Positions 22,201-33,448 of a stretch of DNA of 64,000 nucleotides are shown here, piece after piece (the first letter of the stretch is position 1; every line of letters starts with the position of its first letter). Source of the stretch: Stomorhina lunata (lineage: Eukaryota; Arthropoda; Insecta; Diptera; Rhiniidae); NCBI GenBank assembly GCA_933228675.1, contig OW121741.1, positions 34,911,952 to 34,975,951 of the forward strand, read 5' to 3'. A program made the translations under genes and the position numbers. The notes below the pieces were generated by a model. It made no database searches and had not been told where the DNA came from. It was given only the letters and a program-made list of their open reading frames with translations.

Positions 22201-23059
22201 GAAGAAAATAGGTTTCCTTAAAAGTGTATTTCTTTTTCCTCAAAATGTATCAGTGTGTAATATTTGGGATGTATTGTCCTTTCGATCTGTCCGATGGATG
22301 TTTGGAAAGTTTTGCTCAAGTCCTTGTGCAATTTTAATGTGATTTAATTTATCAGCATTAAATTGATTCCCGGTCGGGGTTATATGGGAGATTTCACTAA
22401 ATGTGAATAGAGCTCGCCCATTTTCAATATCGAACTTTTTAAGAGATCAGAAATACTTTTGTCAAATGTTGTCCCTCTAGAAAGTTTATTTTAGGCGCTA
22501 TGGCCCTGAATATTAATATTGTACAACGTCTTTATACTAGATGTCATCATCGTATCTTGGGCGAAGTTATACGGGAACAATTGTCAAACGTGAACGGATT
22601 TCTCCCAATTGCAATTAAAAAATTTAAATTTTCGTTGATATGTGAGATACTTGCATACATATGTAGGTTTTGAACGGATATCATGTAGTTAGCTGCATTT
22701 TTGTACTTCCTAGGAAGATTACCTATAATTTGATATATAATACATTCTCAAATGTTATCATAATGTTCAAAAGTCAGACACAAAATTAAGATTAATGCAG
22801 AGTGTCTGTCTGCTAAAATCAGATTTGTGGAGCTCCTGGATTTTACACAAAATTTTAGGATATTGTCCCACCCTGAATTTTATCATTGTCGATTAAAACA
22901 CCATCGCTTAAACGCTAAATTATATCTACCACAAATTACCGAATGCATCAGGATTTAGGTAATCCCCTGCGAAGGACGCTATTAAATTTCATCAAAATAA
23001 ACACCTGAGATATCGACAAAACAGGAGCTCCAAAAACTTGACTACAACAGAAAAAATTA

Positions 23060-23146
23060 CAGACAGGTAGACGGACGGACAAAAAAACAGACGGACGGAC
23101 GGACAAACAAATAGACGGACAGACAGACAAACAGACGGACGGACTG
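23060..23146. repeat. (GACG/GACA)n tract 1
   Basis: GACGGAC and AGACAGAC units with AAACAAA interruptions. The minus-strand frames across it (22948-23258) read as Cys/Leu/Ser/Val/Arg-rich low complexity and are artefacts. A second tract is at 23860-23916. Confidence 0.9.
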
Positions 23147-23859
23147 AGGTTGCGAAATCGATACTCCTGACGATTCTGAGTTGATCGGTACAATTTGAAT
23201 GGTATTCGTAATCAGATTTCTGGAGTTTATATATCAGATTTAGAAAATCCTCACACAAAGAACGATGTCAAATTTCATCACAATCGATCTATAAACACCT
23301 GAGATATCGCTAAAACAATACTTACAAAATGTAAACAAAATTTCTTAGACACGTACTTTGGGGAATTTGCTGCACATCACAAGTAGTGTTTTGGCGATAT
23401 CTCAGTTGTTTATGGACCGCTTTTGATAAAATTTAATAACATGCTTGGCGGGAGTATTTCCTAAAATCTGATATAAAATTTATGCATGTCCGTGCTAAAG
23501 GATGATGGTTTTTGCTATTTCTTCATTTCATTTTTTCAACAAACATTCACTAATGCGTACTTTGGGCAATTTGCAATACATCAAATTTAGTGTTTTAGGG
23601 AACCATTTCCTACAATCTGATATATAATATATTATCACATGTACACCAGGAGTACCTTGTTTCTCTTATTATTTAAAAGTGTGTTTCAATCAGAAATTTT
23701 AAAATTTTCGTCTAATTTTTGGTATTTTTTCGATATTTTCGGTGTTTATAAACCGATTTTAATGAAATTTAATAGCGTTCATTGCGGGAGAATTTCCTAA
23801 AATCTGGTATATAATTTATGTAGGTCCACCCTCCAGGGGCTTCAGAAACTTGATTTCAA

Positions 23860-23916
23860 CAGACAGACAGACAGACAGACGGACGGACAGACGGACGGAC
23901 GGACAGACAGACGGAC
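23860..23916. repeat. (GACA/GACG)n tract 2
   Basis: This is the same type as tract 1. Both tracts are followed shortly by ATTCTGAG and TCGGTA, showing that the two ~900-bp parts of the dispersed element are related by duplication. Confidence 0.9.
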
Positions 23917-24050
23917 ATCGATCGACTCAGAATCTCCTCCCAATTCTGAGTCGATCGGTATAATTTTTATGGGGTCTACGATCACTAATAAAAAAATTAC
24001 AAATGGAATCACAAACTTATAATACCCTTTCACCTATTGGTGAAGGGTAT

Positions 24051-24527
24051 AAAAAATAAAATGGAGCAATCGGTTCTAAAGATATGATAAAATCAATGCG
24101 TCAGCCTTTTCAAAAATATAATAATGAAAATTTTTTATTAACAACATGATCTTTTTTTTCAATTTCAAATAACTTCGAATCTCTTAAGGATGTACAAATA
24201 TTGTTTTATTGAGTCTTAATGACAAATTTGTTAATTTTATTCAGTAACTTTCTACAAAATCGAACAACTCGTTTTAAAGATGTGATAAAACCAACGGATC
24301 AGCTAAAAAAATGGAAACTTTGTATTAATTTTTTTTTTTTTGGGTGTAAAGTTGCATAACTTTGAATCTGTTAGAGATATAAAAACATTGTTTTAAAGCG
24401 TCTAAAAGATAATTTTCTTTACTATGATATTCAGTGACTTTAAACAAAATCGATCGTCTAGTTCCAAACATATGATAAAATCAATGAATCAGCCTTTTCA
24501 TAATTGGAAAATTTTATATTTCTATTA
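24051..24527 (+). repeat. ~195-bp tandem repeat, right block
   Basis: Anchors start at 24086, 24284 and 24474 (spacings 198 and 190). The last unit is cut by the mariner derivative at 24528. Confidence 0.75.
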
Positions 24528-25114
24528 TAGGGTGGTTAAATTTCAAGGGCCGATGTTGATTTTGAATAAAGCACAAACTATTCAGGAAATTATTGTAAAG
24601 CACAAACTATTTAGGAAATTATTGTAATTGTTTCGTTAGCTGTGTGGCAAGTGGCACCGTCCTGCTGAAACCACATATCGTCCACATCCATATCTTCCAA
24701 TTTGGGCCATAAAAAGTTCGTTATCATCTCACGATAGCGAACACCATTCACAGTAACTGCCTGACCGGCCTCAGCTACATTATCGCGAACAGCAGCAATA
24801 TTTTCTGCAGTACGAGCATGCATCTTCTACAGACCCGGTTCGCTCGAATTTTTCAACGATTTTTGCGATTGTACTCACATTTGGACGATCAAATTGACCA
24901 AAAAAATCACGAAGTGCACGATATGCATTTTGATTTGAACGCCCATTTTCCTAATAAGTCTTGATAACTTTAACACGTTGTTGGATTGTGTATCTCTCCA
25001 TGTTTCAAATTGAGTAAGTCTGAAATAGAGAAATGTGAAATAAAATTTGGAAAAAAACTTGGCGTTTAGGTGTGGTTCACATTCAACATCGGCCCTTACA
25101 ATTTAACCACCCTT
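24528..25114 (-). mobile_element. Internally deleted DD41D-like mariner derivative (MITE)
   Basis: TA flanks lie at 24526-24527 and 25115-25116. The inverted ends are TAGGGTGGTTAAATTTCAAG and, from the other strand, AAGGGTGGTTAAATTGTAAG. Both continue into GGCCGATGTTGA. At 587 bp it keeps both ends but only parts of the transposase. Near the left end a 30-bp segment (AAAGCACAAACTATT...) is duplicated in tandem. Confidence 0.88.
24611..25003 (-). pseudogene. Fused remnants of a mariner transposase
   Basis: From an ATG near 25001-25003, the minus strand encodes MERYTIQQRVKVIKTY, a stop, then ENGRSNQNAYRALRDFFGQF and DRPNVSTIAKIVEKFERTGS, which is the N-terminal helix-turn-helix region. Further on, AENIAAVRDNVAE joins directly to GQAVTVNGVRYREMI and WFQQDGATCHTANETI. 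Hundreds of residues are therefore deleted between the HTH and the second catalytic Asp, and the third catalytic block is gone. It cannot be active. Confidence 0.85.
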
Positions 25115-25116
25115 TA

Positions 25117-26039
25117 TTTCAAAGAAAATTAAATTTGGATCTTATTTATGTATTAGAGCATAGAATAAACAAATATAGTGGTAAGAAAATGTAAGGCAAA
25201 AAAAATGTATTCAAATATCTTTTTAAGAAATTCAGTTTAAAGAAACCTTTAAATTCAATCCGCAAGGCCTAATAGCTCCACCTCCAGTCGATTTTAGAAA
25301 ACTTAATTTACACCATTTGTCTGTTTGTATATGAAACTTTCATTGATATTTATAAAGTGTCATGTGTAAATTGAATAAATTCTTAATTGTGTACATGAAC
25401 ATTTTCTATTAATTCTCCTCCTTCACTCATTCATTCTTTCAGTCATCCATTCATTCATATATTCATTCATTCATTTAGTTTATTACAGTTTTTAGTTTTT
25501 GTACTATAATTTCAATTGCTCGTATAACTTTGGAATCCGAGTAGAAATAATTCCATATTAAATTGCATGTAAGCCAAAATGGGTGTCTTGTACTCGTATT
25601 AAGTGTTGACGTTGAATTGGATGAAGAAGAAACAGCAGGATTTAATTAATAAGTGTCAAATATTCATAAATTCTAAGGAATTTCTAAACAAATGTCTAAT
25701 GTGTCCAATTGTGTTGTGAAAATTCAATAGTTTATGGTATTTGTACGTTTCGTATGAGAAAGAAAAACTATGAATATGGAAATTTCAATTAATTTAATAT
25801 GAAAATTATAAGAGTGTTACCTTGAGAGTACATTTAATAGTTTCGAACATAAACCAACTGAGGCTGTCATTATTTAATTTGATACATTTATAATAGGAAA
25901 ATAATTATGTAATTAGACATAAATAAGCAGGAAATAAGGGTTTAAGGGGAATATTGGCCAAAGATTATAAGGCTGAAAATATTTTGTCTTAATTCTTAAA
26001 AGAAATTTCAGATAAGCAGCCTCTGCTACCAGGAGCCGA
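25117..26039. other. Non-coding DNA with a (CATT)n tract
   Basis: A CATTCATT-rich tract at about 25415-25480 is the only low-complexity landmark. No gene or element end is seen. The same type of CATT-rich block recurs at 28675-28735. Confidence 0.5.
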
Positions 26040-27940
26040 AGACTTTTTGTAATTTTCGTAAATAACACGAGAAATAATTTTCTATAGAAAAATTCTCGTT
26101 AGAAATATTTTTCTAGAGAAAACTTTTCTATAGAAATATTTTTCTACAGAAAAATTTTCTACAGAAATATTTTTCTAGAGAAAAATTTTCGTTAGAAATA
26201 TTTTTCTAGAGTAAATTTTTCGATAGAATTATTTTTCTTAAGAAAAATTTTCGATAGAAATATTTTTCTCAAGAAAAATTTTCGATAGAAATATTTTTCT
26301 CAAGAAAAATTTTCGATAGAAATATTTTTCTAGAGAAAAATTTTCGTTAGAAGTATTTTTCTAGAGAAAAATTTTCGTTAGAAATATTTTTCTAGAGAAA
26401 AATTTTCGTTAGAAATATTTTTCTAGAGAAAAATTTTCGTTAGAAATATTTTTCTAGAGAAAAATTTTCGTTAGAAATATTTTTCTAGAGAAAAATTTTC
26501 GTTAGAAATATTTTTCTAGAGAAAAATTTTCGTTAGAAATATTTTTGTAGAGAAAAATTTTCCTTAGAAATATTTTTCTATAGAAAAATTTTCTTTAGAA
26601 ATATTTTTCTAGAGAAAAATTTTCGTTAGAAATATTTTTCTAGAGAAAAATTTTCGTTAGAAATGTTTTTCTAGAGAAAAATTTTCGTTAGAAATGTTTT
26701 TCTATATAAAAATTTTCATTAGTAATATTTTTCTAGAGAAAAATTTTCATTAGAAATATTTTTCTAGAGAAAAATTTTCGTTAGAAATATTTTTCTAGAG
26801 AAAAATTTTGGTTAGAAATATTTTTCGAGAGAAAAATTTTCGTTAGAAATATTTTTCTAGAGAAAAATTTTCGTTAGAAATATTTTTGTAGAGAAAAATT
26901 TTCCTTAGAAATATTTTTCTATAGAAAAATTTTCTTTAGAAATATTTTTCTATAGAAAAATTTTCTTTAGAAATATTTTTCTAGAGAAAAATTTTCGTTA
27001 GAAATATTTTTCTAGAGAAAAATTTTCGTTAGAAATATTTTTCTAGAGAAAAATTTTCGTTAGAAATATTTTTCTAGAGAAAAATTTTCGTTAGAAATAT
27101 TTTTCTAGAGAAAAATTTTCATTAGAAATATCTTTCTAGAGAAAAATTTTCGTTAGCAATATTTTTCTAGAGAAAAATTTTCGTTAGAAATATTTTTCTA
27201 GAGAAAAATTTTCGTTAGAAATATTTTTCTAGAGAAAAATTTTCGTTAGAAATATTTTTCTAGAGAAAAATTTTCGTTAGAAATATTTTTCTAGAGAAAA
27301 ATTTTCGTTAGAAATATTTTTCTAGAGAAAAATTTTCGTTAGAAATATTTTTCTAGAGAAAAATTTTCGTTAGAAATATTTTTCTAGAGAAAAATTTTCG
27401 TTAGAAATATTTTTCTAGAGAAAAATTTTCGTTAGAAATATTTTTCTAGAGAAAAATTTTCGTTAGAAATATTTTTCTAGAGAAAAATTTTCGTTAGAAA
27501 TATTTTTCTAGAGAAAAATTTTCGTTAGAAATATTTTTCTAGAGAAAAATTTTCGTTAGAAATATTTTTCTAGAGAAAAATTTTCGTTAGAAATATTTTT
27601 CTAGAGAAAAATTTTCGTTAGAAATATTTTTCTAGAGAAAAATTTTCGTTAGAAATATTTTTCTAGAGAAAAATTTTCGTTAGAAATATTTTTCTAGAGA
27701 AAAATTTTCGTTAGAAATATTTTTCTAGAGAAAAATTTTCGTTAGAAATATTTTTCTAGAGAAAAATTTTCGTTAGAAATATTTTTCTAGAGAAAAATTT
27801 TCGTTAGAAATATTTTTCTAGAAAAAAATTTTCGTTAGAAATGTTTTTCTAGAGAAAAATTTGTTTAGAAATGTTTTTCTAGAGAAAAATTTTCGTTAGA
27901 AATGTTTTTCTAAAGAAAAATTTTCGTTAGGAATATTTAG
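26040..27940. repeat. 31-bp minisatellite array A (~60 units)
   Basis: The unit is 31 bp: GAAATATTTTTCTAGAG followed by AAAAATTTTCGTTA. It is very uniform from about 27180 to 27830 and more diverged at both edges (TCTATAG, TCTACAG, CGATAG, CATTAG variants). Near-palindromic T5-CTAGAG-A5 forms the core. No terminal inverted repeat or target duplication was found in the flanks. Confidence 0.95.
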
Positions 27941-30048
27941 AAACATTTTATATATAAAACTCCGTAAGAAATTCTATCAAATCTTTAAAAAGAATTTCCA
28001 ATTCACTCAAAAACTCCTTTAATTAATTCCAAAACTTCCTATCCTTTCAATCCTTTAAGTCATTGTCTCACACGTTCCATGAATAAACATAAAATAAACA
28101 GCAGTTATGAATGTTGTTAACATTTAACCAACTTCAAACCTAAACCGTCTAGAGTAGGAGAAAGATACAAGAACATTTTTCGAAAATAATTATATACATT
28201 ATTTATCTTTAATTATGAATTGAATTAAAATTCATTACAACCAAAAAACGAACAATAATAAGAAATTATGAAATAAAAGCAAGAAAAAAATGAACATTAT
28301 AAAGGAAAAAGGATCACACACACACAGACACACACATACTTAAACAAATATAAAATAATAAAGTTTAAGGAGTTGGGAAAACAACACACACAAATACAAG
28401 ATTATTTGCCAAAGATAATTTTTGTTAATCCTTCAAATATTATGCCAACACATACAAGTTTTGTGTATTTTTACACTCAAACTCAAAAACACACACACAT
28501 TTACAATTATAGATAAATATCTGTGTAGCTGTGAGTTTTGAAAAATATTTTTTTTAACTGAGTCATCATTTGTTTAAGCCTCTAAAAGAGGAACAAACTG
28601 CAGCTGAACACGTTTTTCCTTTATCAAAAAAATATTATATCACACAAAGCCAGCCAAAAGGATACTACACCAACATTCATGCATTCACTCATTCGTCCTT
28701 CAGCCATTCATTCATTTATTCATTCATTCATTCCTCCTCATCTAGTCAGTCAGCCAGCAGCAGTTTAAGGCAGCCAGTCAGTCAGTCATTCCTTCCTCGT
28801 CTTTTTTCTATTTACGTTCTAGTCGTAGTCTGCCAAACCATTCAGGCCAGTTACTCTTTCGCTGTTCTATGCAACTTTCAAGTCATTTTGATTTCTTTCC
28901 TTTCGGTTTTTTTTTTCTTTTTTTTTACTTTTTTTTTTTTGTATTTTTTCTTTCATTTTTAAACAAACGCTCATTAAAATTTTCAATTGTTTGAGTTTTA
29001 TAAACGTGCTCTGCAATACGCCAAAAAGATGTCTATACATAACTGCAAATATATAGCAAAGGCTTCAGGAAAAACAGCCACCACGAGAACAATTCAGGCA
29101 GTTGAAGTGTAAGTAAGTCAACTGTTGAAGGGGTAACCGAAAAACAAGTTTAATAGAAAAGATTAAAAACTTCTGACGATCTGAAAATTTTAGATCGTAC
29201 TCGTCTAAGAGAAAATAGTTCGGAGCCCGAGTCCGTTCTTCTGAATCGGCACAATAGGCCACTCATTGTGGCACAACTAGTATATCAGAGGAAAAATGAA
29301 TCCTCTTCGGCGGTTGACTTCTCACATCTCCTCCAACACTTCTGACCAACAACGGCTTGCTTATTCTTAATAATTTTACGACCTACATTGTACCAAAGAC
29401 AGACCCAGTAGTTTCAGAAAAATTGAATGATCTTGGTTGGGTTTTTCATTTCTAAGAAGACGGTAGCCAACTACTGTTTACTTTAGAGTCCATTAGCTTT
29501 GTTCGATGTCTTGTGATGAATTAAACAACTCTTTTTTCGTTCAAATGCTCGTTCAATATTGAAAACTGATCCCTCTTTTTTTAAGATACCTAATATCATA
29601 ATATCACCAATGTTATTCGATATTAAGCGACCTTCATCCAACTTTTTAATGAAAATCTATGGCCCTTATTGGTTCCAGTATGCCATCAATAAAGCAACTT
29701 TCGGAAAATAGCCCATAGGGAAGAGCAACTCATATTTTTTGGCGGATTTTCCACACCAATATTAGAACCCATTATATAAAAATTATATAAAGTTGCTTTT
29801 GAAATTTACATTTCAGAAAGTTTTTGAATTGTTTATAGACTTAATTAATATCGTAGCTCTTAGGCGTTCCTAGATTTTAGACTTTTACTTCCAGAATGAT
29901 TTTAACAACTTGTGGGACAAGAAATCTAATTTTCCTCGTCGACTTTGTGATTGACTAGCATAACATATCATATTCAGCCTGGGTTTAAGCCCCAATCATG
30001 GCAACAACAATGTCTGTAATAAATTATTGCTTTATAAATTATTGATTA
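27941..30048. other. Non-coding DNA with CA-rich and CATT-rich tracts
   Basis: CA-rich tracts lie at 28314-28340 and 28485-28500. A CATT-rich and CAGTCAGC-rich stretch lies at 28675-28795. The frame at 28570-28962 is translated from this low-complexity stretch and a T-rich tail, and is not credible as a gene. Region 28980-30048 is more balanced in composition but shows no family I recognise. Confidence 0.5.
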
Positions 30049-30852
30049 CACTGCTCTGCAGCCAAATCCTCCTTTTAATAAAACTATGTGGACTACATGG
30101 ATTTTGATGCGCTAAACTCAGATCCGTTGTCGGTTTTTTTCCATCAGATCTGGATTTTTTTTATGGGCGTGGCAAATTTTTCCCCTTAAATTAGTCAGAT
30201 ACGGAGACCTATTTCGTCCTAACTCGAGAACGATTCATCCAATTTTCAAAATTAAAACACTTGAAGATGCATAACAAAATTGCATTTATTTTAGTTGAAT
30301 ATAATTTTTCTGTATCTCTTATCGTTTTGGAGTTATTTAGAAATTAATGGAGAACATTTTTTTTTCGTTCAAAATTCGTAATTTTTTTCAGGTTAAAAAT
30401 GTAATTAAAAAAAAAGATCAAGTAAAATTTTAACATTTTAAACATTTTTCTAAGAGCTACATATCTTAAGAATAAAATAAACTATAAACCATACAAATCG
30501 GTTTAAAAATGTGAATTTTATTACCAATTTTTTCTCCATTAATTTCTAAATAACTCCAAAATGATAAGAGATACAGAAAAATTATATTAAACTAAAATAA
30601 ATGCAATTTTGTTATGCATCTTCAAGTGTTTTAATTTTGAAAATCGGATGAGTCGTTCTCGAGTTATGACGAAATAGGTCTTCGTACCTGACTAATTTAA
30701 GGGGAAAAATTTGCCACGCCCATAAAAAAAAATCCAGATCTGATGGAAAAAACACAACGGACAACGGATCTGAGTTTAGCGCATCAAGATCCATATAGTC
30801 CGCATAGTTTTATTAAAAGGAAAGACAAAAAATGAATTTTTGCAGAGCAGTG
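30049..30852. mobile_element. Foldback MITE with ~280-bp inverted arms, TTA duplication
   Basis: TTA occurs at 30046-30048 and 30853-30855. The ends are inverted: CACTGCTCTGCA and TGCAGAGCAGTG. The arms run about 280 bp each (left to ~30335, right from ~30535) and match with scattered differences, for example TCCTTTTAATAAAACTATG against CATAGTTTTATTAAAAGGA. No coding capacity. A 3-bp TTA duplication is typical of PIF/Harbinger elements, which is my tentative class. Confidence 0.82.
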
Positions 30853-30855
30853 TTA

Positions 30856-31450
30856 TCACAGCAACTTTCATCGGCAGTAAGATTATAGCAATAACACGCC
30901 GTCGATGTAAAAAAATAAAATTGGCTGAAGAACAAAAAGCGTATGCGTCCAAATAACATCAAATGACAAATCAAATGCTCTAAAAGACATAACATACAAT
31001 TTCAGATTTGAATAATATATAGCTTTATCTCACCTTTTCACCATCCTAATACCTCTCTATTTAAAATGAAATAGAGAAAGGATATCCCCTAAACACGCCA
31101 AATCCAAAATGTTAATAAATATATCTTGGCCCTAGTTAATCTTCAGTCCCTATAAGGAACATAGGGTCACAATGAAGTCGTTTGATTTTCGCTTATCTAA
31201 TGCTAGGGCCATGGTTTCCTCTTATGACTTATTGGCTTTTTCGGATTTATTGTCGAGCTGTTTACGCCATGTAAAACTCGCGCGCTCTCTCCTTCTGCTA
31301 CCTTATCGATTTCAGTATAGGGTACTTCGCTTACGTAGGACATGCCCGATCCATCGCCATTTTTTTCTCCTAATTTCAGTATTGATCGTTATTTAGGTCA
31401 TCTTTCCCAGACACAAAATATTTTTAAATTCCTATTGCTGAAAGATTATT
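30856..31450. other. Unassigned DNA
   Basis: The plus-strand frame at 31172-31396 has ordinary composition but no start context or family resemblance. No element ends seen. Confidence 0.45.
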
Positions 31451-31652
31451 GCCCCTGTTGCCGTTCTTAACTTAATTCCGTTTGGTCGTCTGTCAGTCAA
31501 CCCAACTTTTACTCAACCAAATTATTTTTTGATATTGCGAAACCAAAAAATGTGCATGAGTTCCATAATATCAAAAAATAATTTGGTTGAGTGAAAGTTG
31601 GGTCGACTGGCAGACGACCAAACCGAGTTAAGTTGAGAATGGCAATAGGGCC
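31451..31652. mobile_element. ~200-bp foldback MITE
   Basis: The arms are inverted over about 85 bp each: GCCCCTGTTGCCGTTCTTAA on the left and, from the opposite strand, GGCCCTATTGCCATTCTCAA on the right. Inside both arms TTTGGTCGTCTG and CAACTTTYACTCAACCAAAT appear. The central loop is about 35 bp. The flanking target duplication is not clear. Ends beginning GGCCC suggest a Harbinger/Tourist-type MITE. Confidence 0.8.
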
Positions 31653-31965
31653 CTATGTAAAGGGTATTGGTGATCAATATTAAACTTCATAGTTCTTTAC
31701 CTTCCTGAATGTCATGAATAAAGGCGTCACCTAATCGCTAAGCAAGGTTATACCTCTAGAATTTATACATTCCGAAGGATTTCCCCATTTGGGGGGATAA
31801 ATTATTCTTAAAGTTATCATTAAGGGATTCGTTGTCCCAGTAGCCAGCAATTGGACAGATAATAATTTGAGGGCGTAAGCTTTCATCGGCTTACCGAATT
31901 TCGGGGCAGATATTGTCTGTACCAAGAGCTTATAATTCTTAAACTTCTTGACTGAGTTTTCTGTG
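31653..31965. other. Unassigned DNA
   Basis: No gene or repeat is visible apart from a C-run at 31968-31978 marking the start of the next element. Confidence 0.45.
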
Positions 31966-33448
31966 ACCCCCCCCCCCCATATATGTAAGTCAGATTTTGA
32001 AAATTACAATTATCTCAAGTTGGCGTGACCCCCATATAAGTCAGATTTTAAAACATACAAATATGGATTATCAAACCGATCGATTTTTCTGAAATTTAGA
32101 CAGTGGAGTAAGGTGTGACAGGTTGTTAAAATAGCCTAAGGTTTTATCTGAAATCCCAAGTGGGCGTGACCCGTCCCATATAACTCAAATATTAAAAATG
32201 ACAAATATGAATGACCGATCGGCCCGATTTTTCTGAAATTAAGACAGTATGGTAAGGTGTGACCAGTGGTTAAAATAGGCAAGGTTTTTTTTCTGAAATC
32301 TCAAGTGGGCGGTGCCCCTCCCATATAAGTCAAATATTAAAAATTACAAATATAGATGACCGAGATGCCCGATTTTTCTGAAATTCTGACAGTATGGCAA
32401 GATGTAACAGCTGGTTAAAATAGGCAAGGGTTTTTTCAGAAATCTCAAGTGGGCGTGACCCCTCCCATATAACTCATATCTTAAAATTGACAAATATAGC
32501 AGATAATGAAGCAAGCTTTTTCTGAAATTTATATAGTATCTAAGGGTGTGACTGGTGGGTTAAATAGGCTAGATTTTTTTTTAAATCTCAAGTGGGCGTG
32601 ACCGCTCCCATATAAGTCAGATTTTAAAAATTACAAATATGGATGATCAAACCGACCGATTTTTTTTAAATTTAGACAGTGTGATAAGGAGTGACCGGTG
32701 GTTAAAATAACCTAGGCTTTTTTCTGAAATACTAAGTGGGCGTGACGCCTCCCATATAATTCAGCTTTTAAAAATTACAAATATGGATGATCAAACCGAC
32801 CGATTTTTCTGAAATTTAGACAGTGTGATAAGGAGTGACCGGTGGTTAAAATAACTTAGGTTTTTTTCTGAAATCTCAAGTTGGCTTGACCCCTCCCATA
32901 TAAGTAAAATATTGAAAATGACATATATAGATGAGCTAGCGGCCCGATTTTTCCGAAATTTTGAGAGTATGATAAGGTGTGACCGGTGGTTAAAATAAGC
33001 ATGGGTTTTTTTTCAGAAATCTCAAGTGGGCGTGACCATTCCCATATAACTCATATATTAAAAATGACAAATATAGATGACCGAGCGGACCGATTTTTCT
33101 GAAATTTTGACGTATGTTAAGGTGTAACCGGTGGGTAAACAACGTCAGGTTTTTTTTGAAATCTCAAGTTGGCATGACCGCTCCTATATTAGTCAAATAT
33201 TTAAAATGACAAATATGGATGACCGAACTGACCGATTTTTCTGAAATTAAGACAGTATGGTAAGGTGTGACCGGTGGTTAAAATAGGAAAGGATATTTTT
33301 CTGAAATCTCAAGCGGTCGGTGTCTCTCCCATATAACTCATATATTAAAAATGACAAATATAGATGACCGATCGGATCGATTTTTCTAACAGTAATTAGT
33401 TAAAAACTTTAACTGCCAACCCGGGCAATGCCGGGTAAAATCAGCTAG
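31966..33448 (+). mobile_element. Helitron copy 2, 5' truncated, mostly minisatellite
   Basis: The 3' end repeats the signature of the 1145-3481 element: hairpin CCCGGGCAATGCCGGG, then CTAG at 33445-33448 followed by T. The body is the same ~140-150-bp minisatellite (about 9-10 units). The 5' end begins abruptly in the repeat after a C run. The intermediate ~800 bp between minisatellite and 3' end found in copy 1 is absent. Confidence 0.82.

Larger units (their letters stand above)
20131..24050. mobile_element. ~3.9-kb dispersed element splitting the 195-bp repeat
   Basis: It starts AGTAAGAGTGGTATATTCGG with CTTTGCCGAA pairing to TTCGGC. It ends with a hairpin, ATACCCTTTCACC-TATT-GGTGAAGGGTAT (24022-24050). 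The flanking repeats on both sides belong to the same tandem array, so the segment is an insertion. Inside are two tracts of GACG/GACA repeats followed by TCTGAGTTGATCGGTA or TCTGAGTCGATCGGTA, repeated phrases like AAATCTGATATATAATTTAT and GATATCTCAGGTGTTTAT, and an RTE fragment (21530-22200). I recognise the start, end and GACG tracts as a common dipteran dispersed-repeat style but cannot name a family. Confidence 0.6.

Noticed and set aside
22948..23258. Cys-, Leu-, Ser- and Arg-rich frames that resemble structural proteins
   Set aside because: They arise from GACG/GACA simple repeats.
28570..28962. 130-residue plus-strand frame
   Set aside because: It is translated from CATT, CAGTCAGC and T-run low-complexity DNA.
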